Shown here piece by piece: positions 6,540-8,109 of a stretch of 8,109 nt of DNA; the stretch's first letter is position 1; each line of letters starts with the position of its first letter. The notes under the pieces were generated by a model. That model saw only the letters and a program-made list of their open reading frames with translations, did no database searches and was not told the DNA's origin. Both the position numbers and the translations under genes were made by a program. The DNA is from CAJCBL01 sp035298965 (GTDB taxonomy: Bacteria > Verrucomicrobiota > Verrucomicrobiia > Opitutales > Opitutaceae), in the NCBI GenBank assembly GCA_035298965.1, contig DATGXO010000047.1, positions 1 to 8,109 of the forward strand, in the 5' to 3' direction.

Positions 6540-7190
6540 TCAGGCGAGCGCGGCGCGATACTCGCGGATCAGCGCGGCGGGATCGGCGGCGGTGAGCACT
6601 TCGGAGACGACGACCACGCGCGACGCGCCAGCGGCGCGCACGGTGGCGAGGTTGGCGTGCTTGATGCCGCCGATGCAGAACCACGGTAGCGTGGGGCGGG
6701 TGTTCGCAACGTGGCGCACGAGCTCGAGTCCGACCGGCGTGTAGTCGGGCTTTGTCGGCGTGGCGAAGACCGGGCCGACCGCGAAGTAGTCGATCGTGCC
6801 GGCGGGCAGCGCCTCGGCAGCGGCGGCTTGGGCGGGCGAGTGTGTGGACAGGCCGAGGAGACGGCCGGGGCCGAGACGGGCGCGGGCGAGTTGCGGGGCG
6901 AGATCGTCCTGGCCGACGTGCAACCCAAGACGCGGATACGCAAGCGCGAGATCGAGGTCGTCGTTGATCACCAGTGGTGGCGGCCCCGGCACGACCACGC
7001 CCGGCGTGAACAGCGGCAGGATTTCGTCGAGCAGTTGGCGGCGCTGGGCGAGGGTCTCGCGTTTCGCGCGCAGCTGGATCACCTCGGCGCCACCGAGCAA
7101 TAGCGCGCGGCAGACGGAGGACCAGCGGTCGCGCGGCACGTAGCCGGTGTCGAGGATGGCGTAGAAGCGGGCGGAGCGGAGGTCGTTCAC
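6540..7190 (-). CDS. thiE: Thiamine phosphate synthase
   Basis: ThiE joins hydroxymethylpyrimidine pyrophosphate to the thiazole phosphate to give thiamine phosphate, in the cytoplasm. With a GTG start at 7190 the protein is 216 residues, the usual ThiE length. TIM-barrel motifs occur in order: RFYAILDTGY, Gln39-Leu-Arg41-x-Lys43, Asn76-Asp77 in INDDLDLAL, His91-x-Gly93-Gln94-x-Asp96, Ser115-Thr116-His117 in GLSTHS, VGPVFATPTK at 138-147, CIGGI and VVVVSEV. The pyrimidine and pyrophosphate binding residues therefore look intact. The frame stays open for 72 more codons upstream, including an ATG at 7295, but that part is Arg/His/Pro-rich and unlike ThiE, so the GTG is preferred. No good Shine-Dalgarno motif is visible, and the 234-bp gap before it shows no TPP riboswitch signature. 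No other thi gene is in the window. Confidence 0.93.
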   Translation of the reverse strand: MNDLRSARFYAILDTGYVPRDRWSSVCRALLLGGAEVIQLRAKRETLAQRRQLLDEILPLFTPGVVVPGPPPLVINDDLDLALAYPRLGLHVGQDDLAPQLARARLGPGRLLGLSTHSPAQAAAAEALPAGTIDYFAVGPVFATPTKPDYTPVGLELVRHVANTRPTLPWFCIGGIKHANLATVRAAGASRVVVVSEVLTAADPAALIREYRAALA

Positions 7191-7355
7191 GTCGGCGCGG
7201 AGGATGCGGCGGCAGACGTGGCGCGCAACGGCGCAATGCGCTTCACGCCGGTGGAGCCGGGGCCGTTGCGCGGACGGCAGCACGAGGTGTCGCATCTTCA
7301 GTGCCCCGGCAGCAAGCCGACGCCTGGGAGGCGGATCGGCCCTGGTGTTTTGCCC

Positions 7356-7389
7356 GGCGGGCCCAGCGGTCCCGCCCGACCTCGGTCGG
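7356..7389 (-). terminator. Tandem GC-rich hairpins after accC, possible transcript end
   Basis: Two inverted repeats lie just past the accC stop in the accC-thiE gap (7191-7424). CCGACC/GGTCGG at 7376-7389 has a 2-base loop, and GGCGGG/CCCGCC at 7356-7376 has a 9-base loop; they share one base. There is only a short AAAA/TTTT run further on and no clean U-tract, so a terminator function is uncertain. Apart from these, the 234-bp gap holds no recognisable gene, riboswitch or promoter. Confidence 0.25.
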
Positions 7390-7424
7390 AGGACGAGCGG
7401 TGCCATGCGGGACGGTTGCGGTCC

Positions 7425-8109
<685 letters not shown>

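Noticed and set aside
5548..7236. 562-codon open frame on the - strand spanning the cstA-thiE junction
   Set aside because: Arg/Pro-rich translation in another frame of two clear genes; high-GC artefact.

Overview
The window is a high-GC Gram-negative chromosomal segment. The gene content and protein style (PEP-CTERM/exosortase pair, class I ketol-acid reductoisomerase, CstA, ThiE, AccC) would fit Verrucomicrobiota, possibly Opitutaceae. That taxonomic guess rests on impression, not on a search.

Left edge (1-457): the 3' end of ilvC (ketol-acid reductoisomerase) on the + strand, closed by a textbook intrinsic terminator with a perfect 11-bp stem and T-tract at 364-393. A ribosome binding site then leads into the next gene.

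Central + strand pair (458-3948): a 678-aa secreted VIT/VWA protein that ends in a PEP-CTERM sorting signal, followed by a multi-membrane exosortase with the Cys/Arg/His triad intact and an EpsI-like extracytoplasmic domain fused to its C-terminus. The simplest reading is a dedicated enzyme-substrate pair: the exosortase processes the C-terminal tail of its neighbour so that an intact MIDAS-bearing VWA protein is displayed at or beyond the cell envelope. This is the most interesting part of the window. It parallels the known pairing of VIT/VWA proteins with dedicated sortases in marine proteobacteria, but uses the unrelated exosortase chemistry.

Right part (3963-8109), all on the - strand and convergent with the exosortase: a 220-aa two-membrane-segment protein of unknown function, a CstA-family transporter (probable pyruvate/peptide uptake), ThiE (thiamine phosphate synthase, probable GTG start), and the C-terminal part of AccC (biotin carboxylase of acetyl-CoA carboxylase), which runs off the right edge. 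Their spacings (72, 105 and 234 bp) do not force a single operon. No RNA genes, insertion sequences, CRISPR arrays or origins were seen, and no gene-free stretch exceeds 300 bp. The many long overlapping reading frames on opposite strands are high-GC shadows.
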